From positions 186,001 through 250,000 of the forward strand of contig NZ_CP107551.1 in NCBI RefSeq assembly GCF_025837095.1: a DNA stretch of 64,000 bases, written 5' to 3'. Origin of the DNA: Rhodococcus sp. Z13. GTDB lineage: Bacteria; Actinomycetota; Actinomycetes; Mycobacteriales; Mycobacteriaceae. The notes beneath the pieces are model-generated. The model worked only from the letters and a program-made list of their open reading frames with translations, was not told the origin of the DNA and made no database searches. Numbering within the stretch: the first letter of the stretch is position 1; the number at the start of each line of letters is the position of its first letter. The position numbers were made by a program, and so were the translations under genes. This document shows, piece after piece, positions 62,434 to 64,000 of the stretch.

Positions 62434-63597
62434 CTAGGCCGCCACCCGCGGGAAGCCGCCCATGCGTTCGAGGTGGTTCTCCACGTCCTCGAGGAAACCG
62501 GGCAGGAACCGGAGATTGCCGGAGCGGGCCCGTCGCAGGAAACCGGCGGTCGCGCGGGCGGACAGCAACCTCGCGTCGAGGAGGAAACCACCCAGGTCCT
62601 CGTAGGGTGCCTGAACCGGCCACTGCGACTCGTGGACCCGGAAGGCGCGACGGTTCATGCCCCACGCCGCGGTCGGCCAGGGGTCGCCGGGCACGAGAGG
62701 GCTCTCGTGATCGGAGGCGTACTCGATCGGGTTGTTCAACCGATGACCCACCCACGACGCCATCCGCACACTCACGGCATTGCCGACCAGACGCCAGCGG
62801 TGCCCGGAACGGACGCCGGGGGCCTCCGTTGCGGGAGCCGTCCAGCCGGCCTCGAAGCCCTGGAGACGTTCGGCGTCGGTGAGGCCGGGGGTGACGATCT
62901 CACCGGAGGGCAGGCGCACGGCGGGCGGGCTGGCGATACCGAGGGTCGAACCGCCCTTGAGGGTGGGCACGGCATTGACCGCCCAGCCCAGGCCGCGCAC
63001 GCCCTCGGTCCAGTAGAAACCGCACGGATACAGATCGGGGTTGCCCTCGGCGGGCATGCCGGCGTCCTCACCGAACAGCACCGCGCGGGGATCCTCGGTG
63101 CGCGACGCGAGCATGAGGACCCGGTGCCGACGCTGGGGAAGACCGAACGCGCGCGCGTCCACGACGCGATAGGCCCACGCGTAGCCGAGGTCCTCCAGCG
63201 CGTGGGTGATGTGCCGCATGGCGGCGCCGCGGCCGAGCTGGAGCATGAACGGCACGTTCTCTATGACGAGCCAGCGCGGACCGTTCTTACGGCGGACGAG
63301 ACGGAACACCTCGTCGACGAGACCCGACTTCGAACCGGTGATGCCGGCGGTGCGGCCCGCTTGGGAGAGGTCTTGGCAGGGGAAGCCGGCCGCGACGAGT
63401 TCCGTGTCGCGGGGGAGGGAACGCAGACGCGTGACGTCCGCGTGTAGAGGGATGTCGGGGAAGCGCGTGCGCAGGACCGCCTGCGCGCCCGGTTCGATCT
63501 CGCAGAGGAGCTCCGTGTTCCATCCGTGACGACCGAGCCCGAGCTCGAGCCCGCCGATCCCGGCGAACAACCCCACCATGTTCCCCGTCGACGTCAC
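62434..63597 (-). CDS. DNA (cytosine-5) methyltransferase
   Basis: This 387-residue m5C methyltransferase has motif I LFAGIGGLELGLG, the catalytic Cys in GFPCQDLSQAG (motif IV), ENVP (motif VI), FGLPQRRHRVLMLAS (motif VIII), and LVGNAVSVRMASWVG (motif X). The target-recognition region lies between residues ~185 and 250, and the specificity cannot be read from it. The GTG at 63597 has an AGGAAGGG ribosome-binding site 5 nt upstream. No restriction endonuclease gene is adjacent. It is paired with vsr and lies next to an rRNA operon. Confidence 0.93.
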   Translation of the reverse strand: MTSTGNMVGLFAGIGGLELGLGRHGWNTELLCEIEPGAQAVLRTRFPDIPLHADVTRLRSLPRDTELVAAGFPCQDLSQAGRTAGITGSKSGLVDEVFRLVRRKNGPRWLVIENVPFMLQLGRGAAMRHITHALEDLGYAWAYRVVDARAFGLPQRRHRVLMLASRTEDPRAVLFGEDAGMPAEGNPDLYPCGFYWTEGVRGLGWAVNAVPTLKGGSTLGIASPPAVRLPSGEIVTPGLTDAERLQGFEAGWTAPATEAPGVRSGHRWRLVGNAVSVRMASWVGHRLNNPIEYASDHESPLVPGDPWPTAAWGMNRRAFRVHESQWPVQAPYEDLGGFLLDARLLSARATAGFLRRARSGNLRFLPGFLEDVENHLERMGGFPRVAA

Positions 63598-63745
63598 GGC
63601 ACCCTTCCTCGCTCAACTCCTCGATGAACGTTACTCGAGAAGTGGGACGATCCGTGAGCGGACGCGACGAGTGCCACGATGATGGGCCGCCCGGGGCACC
63701 CCGAACCGCCTTTCGATGCGTAGAAACGTGTCCTGACCTGGCGAT

Positions 63746-63775
63746 TTGGTTTTCTGCGTCATGTTCGCGTAACTT
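63746..63775 (+). promoter_or_regulatory. Upstream rRNA operon promoter (P1, predicted)
   Basis: TTGGTT (63746-63751) and TAACTT (63770-63775) are 18 bp apart. The site precedes a second similar promoter and an rRNA leader. Confidence 0.5.
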
Positions 63776-63854
63776 ATTCCAGGTCAGAGCGACACGGACA
63801 CCGACCCGGACCGCGAGGTACGGGACAACGAGGTTGGACGAAGGCGCCTGCGAA

Positions 63855-63884
63855 TTTCACTGGTTCGAAACCTTCTGGTAAGGT
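63855..63884 (+). promoter_or_regulatory. Downstream rRNA operon promoter (P2, predicted)
   Basis: TTTCAC (63855-63860) and TAAGGT (63879-63884) are 18 bp apart. The TAAGGTTTT context is recalled as typical of rhodococcal rrn promoters. Confidence 0.55.
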
Positions 63885-64000
63885 TTTGAGCCGTGCCCGA
63901 GAGCCGCGAGGCCCTCGGATGAACAGTCACCCCGGAGTGAACGGGCCGAAAGGTTCGGGATCGATGGTGTGTGCGTGTTCTTTGAGAACTCAACAGTGTG
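63885..64000 (+). ncRNA. rRNA operon leader with boxA antitermination element
   Basis: The segment contains a hairpin (CCGAGAGCC...CCTCGG near 63898-63918) and ends with TGTTCTTTGAGAACTCAACA (63976-63995). This is the conserved leader and boxA region found just before 16S rRNA in mycolate actinobacteria. The 16S gene itself begins beyond the window. Confidence 0.85.

Overview
The window comes from a high-GC, mycolic-acid-bearing actinobacterium (order Mycobacteriales). Rhodococcus or a close relative fits best. The evidence is an almost complete set of genes for the mycolyl-arabinogalactan cell-wall core, three antigen-85-type mycolyltransferases (one with an LGFP-repeat tail), a GQYL-tailed proteasome activator, and protein sequences close to the M. 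tuberculosis Rv3777-Rv3805c region but in a rearranged order. Names such as Rv3790 are recalled homologies, not search results.

Layout. Positions 1-15300 (+ strand): the 3' end of aftB, two mycolyltransferases, a DUF732 lipoprotein, a cutinase-like hydrolase, fadD32, pks13 and accD4, closed by a strong hairpin. This block builds mycolic acids (FadD32-Pks13-AccD4) and attaches them to the wall (Ag85). Positions 15444-22093 (- strand): two paralogous Emb arabinosyltransferases, convergent to accD4. Positions 22213-25502 (+): a YdiJ-like FAD/Fe-S dehydrogenase and a DoxX-like membrane protein, lying between the emb genes and aftA (25480-27402, -). Positions 27546-30665: a small secreted protein, dprE2 and dprE1 (-), and a GtrA-family gene (+). 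Positions 30668-31462: a decayed AbiEi/DUF559 gene bracketed by two copies of a palindromic repeat. Positions 31466-38354: rmlC, rmlA, rmlB, glfT2, a GT39-type membrane glycosyltransferase and wzm. A third palindrome copy follows at 38437.

Positions 38586-46478 are more accessory: a hybrid sensor kinase ending in REC and ANTAR domains, a second DUF732 lipoprotein, an acyl-CoA ligase, and a molybdopterin oxidoreductase whose N-terminal Fe-S ligands look replaced, followed by a small helical partner protein. Positions 46480-51816 return to the conserved neighbourhood: glfT1, wzt, bpa, a class-V aminotransferase-like protein, a quinone oxidoreductase and a MarR regulator. Positions 51868-64000 hold three tRNA genes, an MBL hydrolase, a flavodoxin-like protein, a GAF regulator divergent from a flavin monooxygenase with an 11-bp inverted repeat between them, a third mycolyltransferase, hisC2/pat, a tandem acyl-CoA dehydrogenase pair, and a dcm-vsr pair. 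The window ends in the promoter/boxA leader of an rRNA operon whose 16S gene lies outside.

Working together: RmlABC supply dTDP-rhamnose for the linker. GlfT1 and GlfT2 build galactan, and Wzm/Wzt flip it. DprE1/DprE2 make decaprenyl-phosphoryl-arabinose. AftA, the Emb proteins and AftB polymerise arabinan. FadD32/Pks13/AccD4 make mycolate and the mycolyltransferases transfer it. A recurrent pattern is a TANNNT-like -10 element placed 6-8 nt before the start codon of at least twelve genes. This suggests widespread leaderless transcription, and I used it to choose several starts, including a shorter start for the upstream emb gene.
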